Positions 17,200 through 26,170 of a stretch of 64,000 nt of DNA are shown here, piece by piece. Made by a program: the position numbers and the translations under genes. Numbering within the stretch: position 1 is the stretch's first letter; every line of letters starts with the position of its first letter. The notes below the pieces were generated by a model. The model did not search any database. It was not told the DNA's origin and worked only from the letters and a program-made list of their open reading frames with translations. This stretch comes from Bacteroidales bacterium (GTDB lineage Bacteria; Bacteroidota; Bacteroidia; Bacteroidales; UBA932), in contig JAFVQD010000006.1 in assembly GCA_017504965.1 (NCBI GenBank), forward strand, positions 291,105 to 355,104, written 5' to 3'.

Positions 17200-17207
17200 T
17201 ATTTTTG
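17200..17207 (+). promoter_or_regulatory. -7 box for the SUMF1-type gene
   Basis: TATTTTTG fits TAnnTTTG exactly and lies 14 bp before the GTG start at 17222. Confidence 0.45.
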
Positions 17208-17221
17208 TAATACCTAACAAC

Positions 17222-18268
17222 GTGAAAAAAACAGCCTCATTAGTTCTCCTATTTTTTGTTTCTGTTGCGGTCTTTGCGCAGAATGCCATATATACATCCC
17301 ACGAATTTATAGATAAACAAATAAAGATAAACTACGCCTTATATAAGGAGGGGACAGTATCCCTCTATGTATCGGTAGATGGAGGCAAGACATTCAATGG
17401 TCCTTTGGCCGGTCTGTCCGGTGATGCCGGTTGCGACATAAAGCAGGGTCCATCACGTTCAATGATATGGGATGCACCCGCCGGCTACGATCAGATTCCC
17501 CCCTCACTTTTACAGTTTAAGGTCGAGGTCAAGGATTTTGATGATATATATATCCCTATGGTATATGTAAGAGGGGGTACATTTAGCATAGGCAACAAGG
17601 AGCATCAAACAAACAATATACCTTCAGATGAAGTTCCGGTACATACAGCTACTGTCAGTGATTTCAGTATAAGCAAATATGAGATAACTCAGGAACAGTG
17701 GGTAACCATTATGGGATCCAATCCAAGTTACTTTTTAGGAGACAGCCTCCCCGTCGACAATGTATCATACGCAGATGTCCGACAGTTCGTATTCAAACTA
17801 AGCAAGATTACAGGCAAAAAATACCGTATGCCTACGGAGGCAGAATGGCTGTATGCTGCTCGCGGAGGCTATAAGAGCCAAGGATACAAATACAGTGGCA
17901 GTAATAATCTGGATGAGGTAGCCTGGACCAAAGAGAACAGCGGGAAGAAAACACACGAAGTGGGGACTAAAGAGCCTAATGAACTGGGGATATACGATAT
18001 GACAGGAAATGTAATGGAGTGGTGCTATGACAATTACGGAGAATACCCTTCAGAAGATGTCATAAACCCTACAGGTCCCATCAAAGAATCAACATCCACT
18101 TATAAAGATGGAGTGTGGACCATACAGGAGACCAACAAAGAGCCCCATTATGTAATGAAAGGGGCGTCTTGGACAAACAGCTCTAAGAATTGCTATTTGG
18201 ACAAACGCCACCATTCATACATAAACCACAGACGATACAACTTCGGTGTCCGTATCGTTATGGAATAG
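17222..18268 (+). CDS. secreted SUMF1/FGE-fold protein
   Basis: Translation most likely begins at GTG 17222, because it opens a clean signal peptide (MKKTASLVLLFFVSVAVFAQ). Residues about 22-110 look like a beta-sandwich (VSLYVSVDGGKTF). From about 115 the formylglycine-generating-enzyme fold is clear (MVYVRGGTFSIGN, ISKYEITQEQWVTIMG, YRMPTEAEWLYAARGG, YDMTGNVMEWC, FGVRIV). The cysteine pair used by true FGE near GGSW is not present (KGASWTNSSKN), so sulfatase activation is unlikely and no sulfatase is nearby. Function unknown; exported. Confidence 0.85.
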   Translation: MKKTASLVLLFFVSVAVFAQNAIYTSHEFIDKQIKINYALYKEGTVSLYVSVDGGKTFNGPLAGLSGDAGCDIKQGPSRSMIWDAPAGYDQIPPSLLQFKVEVKDFDDIYIPMVYVRGGTFSIGNKEHQTNNIPSDEVPVHTATVSDFSISKYEITQEQWVTIMGSNPSYFLGDSLPVDNVSYADVRQFVFKLSKITGKKYRMPTEAEWLYAARGGYKSQGYKYSGSNNLDEVAWTKENSGKKTHEVGTKEPNELGIYDMTGNVMEWCYDNYGEYPSEDVINPTGPIKESTSTYKDGVWTIQETNKEPHYVMKGASWTNSSKNCYLDKRHHSYINHRRYNFGVRIVME

Positions 18269-18269
18269 A

Positions 18270-19439
18270 CTATTCGTAAATCAAATAAGGAGCTCTTTGC
18301 TCTTTGAATTTCACTACATCATCAGCCCACATCGCTTCGATCTCGGCTGCACTCTTACCCTCTACGATCATCTCTCTGACATAACCCTGTCCGATCAGAA
18401 GTTCGAAGAAAGAGCGGAACATCTTCTTGTCATCAAGTTTGAGGTTATTGTATGCATCGATAACATACTCCATATTGATACCTCTGGCTTTGATCTCCTC
18501 TATAGGTAGAGAGCTCAAATCTACACCATAGCAAAGCTTGTCAAGCTGAGGAGGGTTCTTCGCACCAGGGACACTGCGAGGGGTAAAAGAGAAGTCATAT
18601 CCTGTCATATCGGGGTGACCATAGATCTGGAATGGCTTGTCTGTACCTCTACCCAGACTTACAGGGGTAGCCTCGAAGTAGCAAGTAGAAGGATAGAGAT
18701 AGATAGATCTCATATCAGGCAAGTTTGGAGATGGTTTGATAGGGAGCACATACTCCATATCGCGGGTATAGTTCTTACAGGGGACCACTGTCAGGTCACA
18801 CTGGATACCATCCTTAAGCCACCCTTCACCATTGATCATAAGGGCAAGCTCGCCCAAAGTCATACCGTGAACTACAGGGACAGGGAGCCAACCCACACCA
18901 GATTTGTATTTCATATCGAGGATAGGGCCATCTACATAGTAGCCGAGAGGATTAGGCCTGTCAAGTACGATCATCTTCTTGCCGAACTGAGCGCAGGCAT
19001 CCATCATTCTCGCCATAGTAGCGTTGTAGGTATAGAATCTCACACCCACATCCTGAAGGTCGAATACCATAACATCGAACTCTGCCATAGATTCGTCTGA
19101 AGGTCTGTTCACCCCTGACTCATAAAGAGATCTGATAGGTATTCCGGTATCAGGATCTATAGAGCTGCTTACGTGTTCACCGGCATCAGCCACACCTCTG
19201 AATCCGTGTTCGGGAGACATAATCGATACCACATTCACACCCATATCCAGAAGAGTATCCAGAAGGTGGGTGGTAGAAGAGACCATACCGGTCTGGTTTG
19301 ACAGGATGGATACCCTTTTGCCCTCAAGAAGAGGCAAGTATTCATCGAATGACAATGCTCCTACCTGTATCTCTTTCTGTGCTGAAGAGCAAGATACCAT
19401 CATAAGGAGCGAAAGTGATAGTGCAAATAGTTTTTTCAT
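18270..19439 (-). CDS. namZ: exo-beta-N-acetylmuramidase NamZ-like (DUF1343) lipoprotein
   Basis: NamZ enzymes cut terminal N-acetylmuramic acid from wall glycan fragments, a step of peptidoglycan salvage. The 389-residue protein has a lipoprotein signal (MKKLFALSLSLLMMV, lipobox VSCS). Family signatures follow: SNQTGMVS, SPEHGFRG, FDLQDVGVRFYTY, VLDRPNPLG, EATPVSLGRGTDKPF. It is the last gene of a minus-strand run after comM and tsaE (6-bp gap). Its stop lies 1 bp from that of the facing SUMF1-type gene. Catalytic activity is inferred from family membership. Confidence 0.9.
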   Translation of the reverse strand: MKKLFALSLSLLMMVSCSSAQKEIQVGALSFDEYLPLLEGKRVSILSNQTGMVSSTTHLLDTLLDMGVNVVSIMSPEHGFRGVADAGEHVSSSIDPDTGIPIRSLYESGVNRPSDESMAEFDVMVFDLQDVGVRFYTYNATMARMMDACAQFGKKMIVLDRPNPLGYYVDGPILDMKYKSGVGWLPVPVVHGMTLGELALMINGEGWLKDGIQCDLTVVPCKNYTRDMEYVLPIKPSPNLPDMRSIYLYPSTCYFEATPVSLGRGTDKPFQIYGHPDMTGYDFSFTPRSVPGAKNPPQLDKLCYGVDLSSLPIEEIKARGINMEYVIDAYNNLKLDDKKMFRSFFELLIGQGYVREMIVEGKSAAEIEAMWADDVVKFKEQRAPYLIYE

Positions 19440-19445
19440 ATCGTG

Positions 19446-19862
19446 TTAAATAAATTTTATCAGTCTTGAACCATCCTCCTGCTCCGAAATAGAGACCTTT
19501 ACAGTCTCTTCAGGGAGTATATCCTCTATCATCTCCGGCCACTCCATCAGACATAACGCCCCGCTGTAGACATACTCTTCAAATCCGAGATCCTCCACCT
19601 CTCTGAGGGACTTTATTCTGTAGAAATCGAAATGGAATACAAGTTCTCCATCCTCAGTCATATACTCATTGACGATAGTAAATGTAGGGCTGTTCACCAC
19701 ATCCTCCACCCCCAAAACCCTGCAAAGGGCTGTAACAAAGGTGGTTTTACCGGCCCCCATCGAGCCATACAAGGCTATAATCCTATTGTCCCCTATCTCC
19801 TTAAGGAACTCACGCGCAGCATCATCTATCTGCCCAAGGCCATTTATAACAATATCTCTCAT
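19446..19862 (-). CDS. tsaE: tRNA threonylcarbamoyladenosine biosynthesis ATPase TsaE
   Basis: TsaE is the P-loop ATPase that supports TsaBD in transferring threonylcarbamoyl to A37. I start at 19862 (MRDIVINGLGQ); the frame continues upstream to 19964 but that part overlaps comM and does not resemble the family. The Walker A motif is GSMGAGKTT, with PTFTIVNEY and HFDFYRI as further signatures and ALCLMEWPE as the Walker B region. The 138-residue length is normal. It sits 19 bp after comM and 6 bp before namZ. Confidence 0.95.
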   Translation of the reverse strand: MRDIVINGLGQIDDAAREFLKEIGDNRIIALYGSMGAGKTTFVTALCRVLGVEDVVNSPTFTIVNEYMTEDGELVFHFDFYRIKSLREVEDLGFEEYVYSGALCLMEWPEMIEDILPEETVKVSISEQEDGSRLIKFI

Positions 19863-19881
19863 ACCAATATAATTCCCAAAG

Positions 19882-21405
19882 TTACAAAAAATCACGGAAA
19901 CGATACTGCACTGCCTCAGAAATATGCGCTGCAGAGATGTTTTCCTCCCCTGCCATATCGGCAATTGTCCTGGAAACCCGCAGAATACGGCTATAACCCC
20001 TGGCTGAAAGGGAGAATTTCTCCATCACACTCTCCATAAACCTTTTCTGGCTCTCCCCCAAAGGGCAATACTCCTGCAGCTGGCGGGCATCCATCTGGGA
20101 GTTTGTAAAGATACCGGACCCCTTGAAACGCAGCCGCTGGATCTCTCTGGCCGCAGCCACCCTCCGGGCAATATCGCTGCTCGACTCACCACGGGCACAC
20201 CGCACCAAAGCACCCTTATCCACAGGTTTGACTTTTATATTGAGGTCTATTCTGTCGAGCAATGGCCCTGAAATCTTCGCCTGATACCTCGCGATCATCC
20301 CCGGGGTACAGGTGCATTTGTCCCCCTGCTCCCCCAGATATCCGCAGGGACAGGGGTTCATCGACCCGACAAGCATAAATGAAGCCGGGTAGGTCACCTT
20401 ATACCTTGCCCTGGAGATGGAGATAGACCTCTCCTCCAGAGGCTGTCGGAGCAAATCGAGGGTGGTAGGGCTGAAAAGTGAGATTTCGTCCAGGTAAAGG
20501 ACTCCGTTATGTGCCAGTGAGATCTCTCCAGGAGTGGCATTCGGTCCACCCCCCACCATAGCCACCACACTGGATGTATTGTGCGGGGTGCGGAACGGCC
20601 TCTGTGTGACCAATCCCCCATTTCCGGTCAGCAGACCAGCCACAGAGTATATAGCACTGGTCTCAAGCGACTCCTGCTTATCCATCGGAGGGAGAATCGA
20701 TGCAAGACAGGATGCCATAAAGCTCTTTCCTGAGCCTGGAGGACCACTCAAAATCAGATTGTGCGCACCACTTGCAGCAATCTCAAGCCCCCGCTTGGCA
20801 AAGTCCTGCCCCATAACATCCATAAAATCTACCCCTAACATACACGGCTGGACCTTCCTGGGTTCCCTGTCCACCACCAGCCTCTCTATCCCATCTGCTC
20901 CACTCACAATATCCACAACATCGGAAAGTGTCTCTGCCCCAAATACCTTTACCCCCTCTACCTGTGCAGCCTCCACAGATGAATCTACCGGGAAAATGCA
21001 CCGTCTGAAACCAAGTTCAGCCCCTTTCAGCGCTACCGGCAGGACCCCGTGCACCCCTCTCAACGACCCATCCAGGGCCAGCTCCCCCATAATCAGAAAG
21101 TCCTGAATATCGGGAGGAGATATCTGGCCGGAAGCTGCCAACAGCCCAAGGGCAATGGCCACATCATAGCCCGACCCCTCTTTTCTGATATTCGCTGGGG
21201 CAAGATTTATCACCACCTTTCTCCCCGGCACACGATAACCACAGCTCTGAAGTGCGGTAGTCACCCTCAGAAGGGACTCTTTCACCGCACTGTCAGGCAG
21301 ACCCACAAGAAAAATACCGACCCCCGGCTGGAGAGACACCTCCACCACTACAGGTATCACCTCCAGCCCCACACAGGTAGCACAATAAGCTCTGAACAAC
21401 ATCAT
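19882..21405 (-). CDS. comM: YifB/ComM-type Mg-chelatase-like AAA+ ATPase
   Basis: ComM is a hexameric helicase that promotes branch migration during natural transformation; many non-competent bacteria keep it. The 507-residue protein has the N-terminal ChlI-like domain (GLPDSAVKESLLRV, INLAPANIRKEGSGYDVAIA), the AAA+ core (Walker A GPPGSGKSF, DEISLFSP, SMNPCPCGYLG with a cysteine pair and CTCTP) and a C-terminal helical domain (SARGYSRILRVSRTIADM). ATG codons at 21405 and 21402 are both possible starts. It probably leads the comM-tsaE-namZ unit. Whether this organism is competent cannot be told. Confidence 0.93.
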   Translation of the reverse strand: MMLFRAYCATCVGLEVIPVVVEVSLQPGVGIFLVGLPDSAVKESLLRVTTALQSCGYRVPGRKVVINLAPANIRKEGSGYDVAIALGLLAASGQISPPDIQDFLIMGELALDGSLRGVHGVLPVALKGAELGFRRCIFPVDSSVEAAQVEGVKVFGAETLSDVVDIVSGADGIERLVVDREPRKVQPCMLGVDFMDVMGQDFAKRGLEIAASGAHNLILSGPPGSGKSFMASCLASILPPMDKQESLETSAIYSVAGLLTGNGGLVTQRPFRTPHNTSSVVAMVGGGPNATPGEISLAHNGVLYLDEISLFSPTTLDLLRQPLEERSISISRARYKVTYPASFMLVGSMNPCPCGYLGEQGDKCTCTPGMIARYQAKISGPLLDRIDLNIKVKPVDKGALVRCARGESSSDIARRVAAAREIQRLRFKGSGIFTNSQMDARQLQEYCPLGESQKRFMESVMEKFSLSARGYSRILRVSRTIADMAGEENISAAHISEAVQYRFRDFL

Positions 21406-21415
21406 TTTTTGGGAC

Positions 21416-21423
21416 CAAAAATA
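21416..21423 (-). promoter_or_regulatory. -7 box for comM-tsaE-namZ
   Basis: TATTTTTG on the minus strand fits TAnnTTTG exactly and ends 10 bp before the comM start. The 76-bp gap holds nothing else I can name. Confidence 0.45.
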
Positions 21424-21481
21424 GATATTGGCAAATAGCCGTCAAAGGGTCAGGAAAAATAAAAACCGGATTTTAAAATTA

Positions 21482-22720
21482 TTAGAGAGAAAATACGTTT
21501 TTCAGGAAAAGATCGGTAGCACCAAGATGCTCCTCCACATATTTTTTAGAAATATTACCCGCTTTTTTCAGATTTTCAGAATCACCGAGCCACTCCCCGA
21601 GGATACCGGAGAGCTCTTCTGAAGTGGTATATGAGACTGCTCCACCGGCAGCGACAAGATCTTTTGCCTCCTGGAACTTATGGTATTTAGGCCCGAAAAT
21701 CACCCCTTTTCCATAGGTGGCAGCCTCCAGGATATTATGTATTCCTGCACCAAATCCCCCTCCGATATAAGCAAAGTCTCCGTATCCATATAGAGAAGAC
21801 AGAAGTCCTATACAGTCTATAACCAGCACATCTGCATCCTCAGCCTCCTGAGCAGATGGATTCCGGGTATATTTTACCACCTTATAACCGGCAAACATTT
21901 TATCTATAGAGGATATATGCTCCGGATACACCTCGTGTGGAGCCAATATAATCTTGAGATCCTTCCCTTCAACTGCCTCCAGGATTCTCTTTTCGTCCTC
22001 TTCCCAGGTACTGCCTGCGACCATCACCCTCTTACCGGTGATGAAAGAGTCCACGATAAGATTCTTTTTGGCTGCACCCCTGACGATATCATCTACCCTG
22101 TCAAATCGTGTATCCCCCGCCACTATCACATTTTCCAGATTGCAGGCCCATTGGAGTAGTTTTCTGGACTCTTCGTTCTGTACATATAGCTCAGTGAAAC
22201 ATTTGAGCATCTCTCTCCACATACACCCCCACCCCTTAAAAAATGGCTGTTCCTCTCTGAAGATAGCAGATATAATATATGTGGGAATACCCCTCTTCTT
22301 CAGCCCCATAAGATAGAAATACCAGAAATCGTATTTTGAAAAGACTGCCACTTTAGGCTTGACTATATCGAGAAAACGGGACGATTTGCGTGGAGAATCT
22401 ATAGGGAGATAGAATACCCAGTCTGCATATGGATAATTTTTCCTCAGCTCGTACCCTGAAGGGGAGAAAAAGGTGAGGAGAATCTTATCTGTGCCACCCC
22501 TCTCTTTATATCTCTCTATGACTGGTCTTGCCTGCTCGAACTCACCTACCGACGGGCAGTGAAACCATATGATGGACTCTTCACCCTTTACAGCCTCCTC
22601 TATCCTGTCAAGCAATCCTTTGCGACCCGACACGAACAGCGATATCTTCTTGCTGAACGGGGCCGCTAGCCTCGCACCCAAGAAATATAGAAACAGACCT
22701 ATCGTGTAAAGAATAACCAC
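21482..22720 (-). CDS. waaA: 3-deoxy-D-manno-octulosonic acid (Kdo) transferase
   Basis: WaaA transfers Kdo from CMP-Kdo to the lipid A precursor at the cytoplasmic face of the inner membrane. The 412-residue protein has an N-terminal membrane helix (ILYTIGLFLYFLGARLAAPF), the acceptor-side motif HCPSVGEFEQARP with the catalytic Glu, and a GT-B C-domain (VMVAGSTWEEDEKRIL, LAPHEVYPEHI, YIGGGFGAGIHNILEAATYG). It starts 11 bp after the beta-barrel gene, so it is probably the third gene of the sigma-factor operon. That would place a lipid A biosynthetic step under envelope-stress control. Confidence 0.93.
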   Translation of the reverse strand: MVILYTIGLFLYFLGARLAAPFSKKISLFVSGRKGLLDRIEEAVKGEESIIWFHCPSVGEFEQARPVIERYKERGGTDKILLTFFSPSGYELRKNYPYADWVFYLPIDSPRKSSRFLDIVKPKVAVFSKYDFWYFYLMGLKKRGIPTYIISAIFREEQPFFKGWGCMWREMLKCFTELYVQNEESRKLLQWACNLENVIVAGDTRFDRVDDIVRGAAKKNLIVDSFITGKRVMVAGSTWEEDEKRILEAVEGKDLKIILAPHEVYPEHISSIDKMFAGYKVVKYTRNPSAQEAEDADVLVIDCIGLLSSLYGYGDFAYIGGGFGAGIHNILEAATYGKGVIFGPKYHKFQEAKDLVAAGGAVSYTTSEELSGILGEWLGDSENLKKAGNISKKYVEEHLGATDLFLKNVFSL

Positions 22721-22731
22721 CTGATATACGA

Positions 22732-23865
22732 TTATAACTTGAATCTGAAACCAAGCTCCATCTCAAACTGAAGCGGCTGGCTGGTCCTGATACTGAAAGG
22801 CTGGTCGCAATCGAAGAAATAGACGAGACTCGGATCAAAATAGAGACCGAAGAAATCTGTAAAGAAATACTGGAGACCCACACCCACATTCACAGACCAC
22901 TGGAGACCCTCTATCTTCTCTTTACGGTGAGAAATACCATCTTTGATATCCTTAATCTCACTGGCCAAACCGAGCCCCTTCTCCATCACACCGCCACCGG
23001 TCACATAGCAGGATAGATTTTTCTGACTCAGCACCTCGTAGAAGAGAGAGACAGGGATACCGATATAGTGCATCTTCTGATCGACAAGTGCCTGAGCAGA
23101 GTTGTCCACAAGGGCCTGGAAACTGCTGTGCAGATAGGTATATTTAAGACCGGTCCCGATAGAAAACCTTTCGGTAAAAGGGATCTGAAGATTCAATCCT
23201 AACGACAAAGGGAGTGAATAGGTCGGTTTGGAGATGGGGACGATCCCATTTTTCACATCCATAGAGACACCGGGCATATATGAAGTGCCGCTGTAGACAT
23301 TCGAACCTCCACCCAGGGCCAGAACATTGGAAGAGAGATCAAGAACTACACCTCTTTTCTCCACATATGTGTCGTTCTCAGCCAGAAGGTCCCAATCATA
23401 ACTCTGTGATACCTCCTCCACAGCTTTCACATCCTCTTCACCCATATTCTGCTGAGACAGCACCTCCACATTTTCAGAAACTTCAGAAACGGAAGGGACT
23501 ATCTGCTCCATCTCTGTCTGAGGAGCCACCTGTGACGCTATCGCCATCTGAGGTGCCGGACGCTCCACTACATAAAGTCTCTTTACCGAATGGGGGCCAT
23601 CCTCTTCAATATCCCCTTTGAAGCGAGGAATATCTATCGAGTAAGCCAGCTGGCTGCTGTATATTGTATCAGTATGTCCAAAATCGAGAATCAAGCCCAC
23701 GACCAAAGAGGCTGCCACCGCTACAGCTGTCACACCCTTCACCCAAAACAGAGTCTCTCTCCTTCTGAGCCCCTTCTCTACTTCAGGCCACAAATCCTCC
23801 CCTACAGGCTCCTGGTAAGAGTCCATCATCTCCTTAATCTTTCTGTCAAAATCTATATTATTCAT
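22732..23865 (-). CDS. membrane-anchored protein with C-terminal outer-membrane-type beta-barrel, candidate regulator of the ECF sigma factor
   Basis: The 377 residues fall in three parts. Residues 1-38 are a soluble helix with the pattern of anti-sigma N-termini in Bacteroidota (FDRKIKEMMDSYQEPVGEDLW). One transmembrane helix spans about 39-60. A Pro/Glu/Val-rich linker runs to about 175. The rest (about 180-377) is made of alternating strands ending in Phe or Leu (SLGLNLQIPFTERFSIGTGL, quoted in part; QFEMELGFRFKL at the end), as in PorT-like barrels. It starts 4 bp after the sigma gene. An anti-sigma or envelope-sensor role is inferred from context and architecture. Confidence 0.7.
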   Translation of the reverse strand: MNNIDFDRKIKEMMDSYQEPVGEDLWPEVEKGLRRRETLFWVKGVTAVAVAASLVVGLILDFGHTDTIYSSQLAYSIDIPRFKGDIEEDGPHSVKRLYVVERPAPQMAIASQVAPQTEMEQIVPSVSEVSENVEVLSQQNMGEEDVKAVEEVSQSYDWDLLAENDTYVEKRGVVLDLSSNVLALGGGSNVYSGTSYMPGVSMDVKNGIVPISKPTYSLPLSLGLNLQIPFTERFSIGTGLKYTYLHSSFQALVDNSAQALVDQKMHYIGIPVSLFYEVLSQKNLSCYVTGGGVMEKGLGLASEIKDIKDGISHRKEKIEGLQWSVNVGVGLQYFFTDFFGLYFDPSLVYFFDCDQPFSIRTSQPLQFEMELGFRFKL

Positions 23866-23869
23866 AAAA

Positions 23870-24397
23870 CTATTTTTCCATATTTTTTATCCTCTCCTGA
23901 AGCCAGACCCTTGCCCTGCTTAGCTGGGATCTGGAGGCCCCCTCCGAAATACCTAACTGCTTGGCTATCTCCTGATGTGAAAAACCGTCAAAGACCGACA
24001 AGTTGAACACCGTTCTGAAGCCCATCGGCATCTCTGATATCAGTTTCATAATCTTCTCCCCATCCAGTCTCTCGAGAATATTTGCCTCAAAAGGGATATC
24101 CGATCCCGGGGCTGTCACATCCTCTGCATTTTTAAGGAGGTCGTTACGTCTGAGTGACATCAGTGCTGTATTGACAAATATCTTTCTCATCCACCCTTCA
24201 AAAGAACCTTCATTTTTATAACTCGAAATCTTGGAAAAGACGGTAATAAACCCATCCTGTAGGATATCTTTAGCCGTATCCCTGTCCCGAGCATACCTCA
24301 AACAAATAGCAAACATACGAGGAGAATACTTCTCGTATATTTTTCTCTGAGCAGACCTATCCTGTCTGACACAAGCCGCTATAAGTTCTTGTTCCAT
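23870..24397 (-). CDS. ECF-type RNA polymerase sigma factor
   Basis: The 175-residue protein has sigma region 2 (YSPRMFAICLRYARDRDTAKDILQDGF) and region 4 with a helix-turn-helix (GFSHQEIAKQLGISEGASRSQLSRARVWL), and no region 3, as in ECF sigma factors. I start at 24397 (MEQELIAAC); the frame extends eight residues upstream. The promoter box lies so close that the leader is only a few bases. The barrel protein and waaA follow. ECF sigma factors are usually held by a membrane anti-sigma partner and often drive their own operon; here the barrel protein is the candidate. Confidence 0.92.
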   Translation of the reverse strand: MEQELIAACVRQDRSAQRKIYEKYSPRMFAICLRYARDRDTAKDILQDGFITVFSKISSYKNEGSFEGWMRKIFVNTALMSLRRNDLLKNAEDVTAPGSDIPFEANILERLDGEKIMKLISEMPMGFRTVFNLSVFDGFSHQEIAKQLGISEGASRSQLSRARVWLQERIKNMEK

Positions 24398-24407
24398 AAT
24401 ATAGATG

Positions 24408-24415
24408 CAAAAATA
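24408..24415 (-). promoter_or_regulatory. -7 box for the sigma-barrel-waaA operon
   Basis: TATTTTTG on the minus strand fits the housekeeping TAnnTTTG box. It ends 10 bp before the sigma factor ATG, so the leader is very short. Autoregulation by the ECF factor would need a different promoter, which I cannot identify. Confidence 0.45.
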
Positions 24416-24421
24416 ACCCAT

Positions 24422-24454
24422 TTTGCTGCATCTTCTAAAAAATAATTACATTTG
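24422..24454 (+). promoter_or_regulatory. promoter of the TPR-envC-kinase operon
   Basis: TTTG (24422-24425) and TACATTTG (24447-24454) match the -33 and -7 elements with 21 bp between, one of the better full matches in the window. The leader to the ATG at 24480 is about 20 nt. Confidence 0.6.
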
Positions 24455-24479
24455 TAGTAATTAGCGAAATTTGACTTTT

Positions 24480-26168
24480 ATGAGACATATCATATTTGCA
24501 CTTTTAATATTTTTGTCGACAGCTTTGACTGCCCAACAGATCCTACCTCAGGAGATTACCCCTTCTGAATACTTCATCGAAGGGATGAGGCACTATAATG
24601 AGGAGTCATATAAGGAAGCGAAAGAGCTGTTTGTAAAAGCGATCGGAGCCGACAGTGAGAACGATGCAGCGTATTATTATCTGGCCCTCACATATTTCCA
24701 GCTTCAGGATCCTCAGGCAGGTGAAGCCTACCTGACCAAAGCGCAGGAGAAAGATCCCGACAATTTCTGGTACAAGGTAAAGATGGCCCAATTCTATACA
24801 GAGACCAATAATATCGATAAAGCTATCCGGATATATGAGGCCATCGCAAAAGAGTACCCCACCAAACACTCCATCTATTACGACATCATAGATCTGTATA
24901 CTGCCAGCCAGCAGTATGACAAAGCACTGGAGACACTTGACAAGATCGAATCCCTTAAAGGTGAGAACGAGATTACAGGAGAGGTAAAATATGAGCTGAT
25001 GATACGAAAAGGTGATTATCAAAACGCTACGGCCCACCTGGAGGAGTACTACACCAAATACCCCACCCCCCGTGTGGCTCTTGTCCTGGGAGACCTCAAC
25101 AAATCGCTTATGAGGGACTCTCTGGCCATACTCTATTACCACGAAGCCCTCGCTCTTCAGCCTGAATATCCCCCCGCCCATCTGGGTTTGGCTGAGGTAT
25201 ACAGGACCAATATGAACTTCCCGGAATACTTCTCCAACATAAATGTATTTCTCAAAAGTCCCGATATGAGTGTCGATCTGAAAGCGAGATATATGAAGGA
25301 AGTGGTAGTAAATCCCCACTTTATCAGACAATATATGGAAGATATTGATGGGATGGTGAACAATATCATTAATGCCCATCCACAGGATACCGCATCACTA
25401 TACTTCGCCGGCACTTACTATCTGCAGACCGGAAGGGACAGTCTCGGCAAGATGTTTTTCAAGAGTGCTGTAGAGGCCCATCCCCAAGACCATCGCGCCA
25501 ACATAGAGTACATATCGCTCCTGTACTACCTTCAGGACTGGGAGACTCTGGCCGACCAGGTGGAGATGTCTCTACACTATTTTCCTGAAGATCAGTCTAT
25601 GCTGGAGATCCTACCTGTAGCATACTGGCAAAGTGGTGATTTTGACAGTGCTGTAGCTCAATACGAAAAAATACTCAAAGGGCTGCCCCCCAAGGATACC
25701 ACCGCCTACAGGTACTACTCCGCACTGGGAGACCTGTACCACGAAAAAGGGAATTCCAAGAAATCCTATTCATACTACAAAAAGGCCCTCAAGGTAAATC
25801 CGGAGTACAATCCGGTCCTGAACAACTACGCTTACTACCTTTGCCTCCAGGGGAAAGACTTGAAAAAAGCTGCCTATATGAGCAAACAGACTATCCTCTC
25901 TGAGCCCGACAATCCCACTTATCTCGACACATATGCTTGGATCCTCTACAATATGGGTGAATACAAAGAGGCCAAGATACACATCAAGAGGGCTATGATT
26001 TATGGGGGCAATGAGGACGCTACCCTTCTGGACCACTACGCCGAGATCCTATATGCACTTGGAGAGTACGATCTGGCCTTCATATATTGGGAACAAGCAG
26101 ACAAAAAGGATCCCTCTCTGGGACTTGGCAATAAGATTACAGAACGTAAAAAACAGCTGAAGAAATAA
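24480..26168 (+). CDS. exported tetratricopeptide-repeat protein
   Basis: I start at ATG 24480 (MRHIIFALLIFLSTALTAQ, a signal peptide); a TTG at 24471 is in frame but does not improve it. The 562-residue protein is made almost wholly of TPR units (YEEAKELF-like helices such as SYKEAKELFVKAIGADSEN in part, YDKALETLDKIESL, YKEAKIHIKRAMIYG), at least ten repeats. TPR arrays act as protein-binding scaffolds. It stands 2 bp before the EnvC-like gene, and similar pairs occur in other Bacteroidales, so a part in cell-envelope assembly or division is plausible but not shown. Confidence 0.82.
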   Translation: MRHIIFALLIFLSTALTAQQILPQEITPSEYFIEGMRHYNEESYKEAKELFVKAIGADSENDAAYYYLALTYFQLQDPQAGEAYLTKAQEKDPDNFWYKVKMAQFYTETNNIDKAIRIYEAIAKEYPTKHSIYYDIIDLYTASQQYDKALETLDKIESLKGENEITGEVKYELMIRKGDYQNATAHLEEYYTKYPTPRVALVLGDLNKSLMRDSLAILYYHEALALQPEYPPAHLGLAEVYRTNMNFPEYFSNINVFLKSPDMSVDLKARYMKEVVVNPHFIRQYMEDIDGMVNNIINAHPQDTASLYFAGTYYLQTGRDSLGKMFFKSAVEAHPQDHRANIEYISLLYYLQDWETLADQVEMSLHYFPEDQSMLEILPVAYWQSGDFDSAVAQYEKILKGLPPKDTTAYRYYSALGDLYHEKGNSKKSYSYYKKALKVNPEYNPVLNNYAYYLCLQGKDLKKAAYMSKQTILSEPDNPTYLDTYAWILYNMGEYKEAKIHIKRAMIYGGNEDATLLDHYAEILYALGEYDLAFIYWEQADKKDPSLGLGNKITERKKQLKK

Positions 26169-26170
26169 CG

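Noticed and set aside
17222..18268. Sulfatase-activating formylglycine-generating enzyme
   Set aside because: The cysteine pair needed by FGE is missing and no sulfatase is nearby; only the fold is supported.
24606..25379. Long open frame on the minus strand inside the TPR gene
   Set aside because: It lies wholly antisense to a clear TPR gene, lacks any family pattern and has no promoter or gap of its own.
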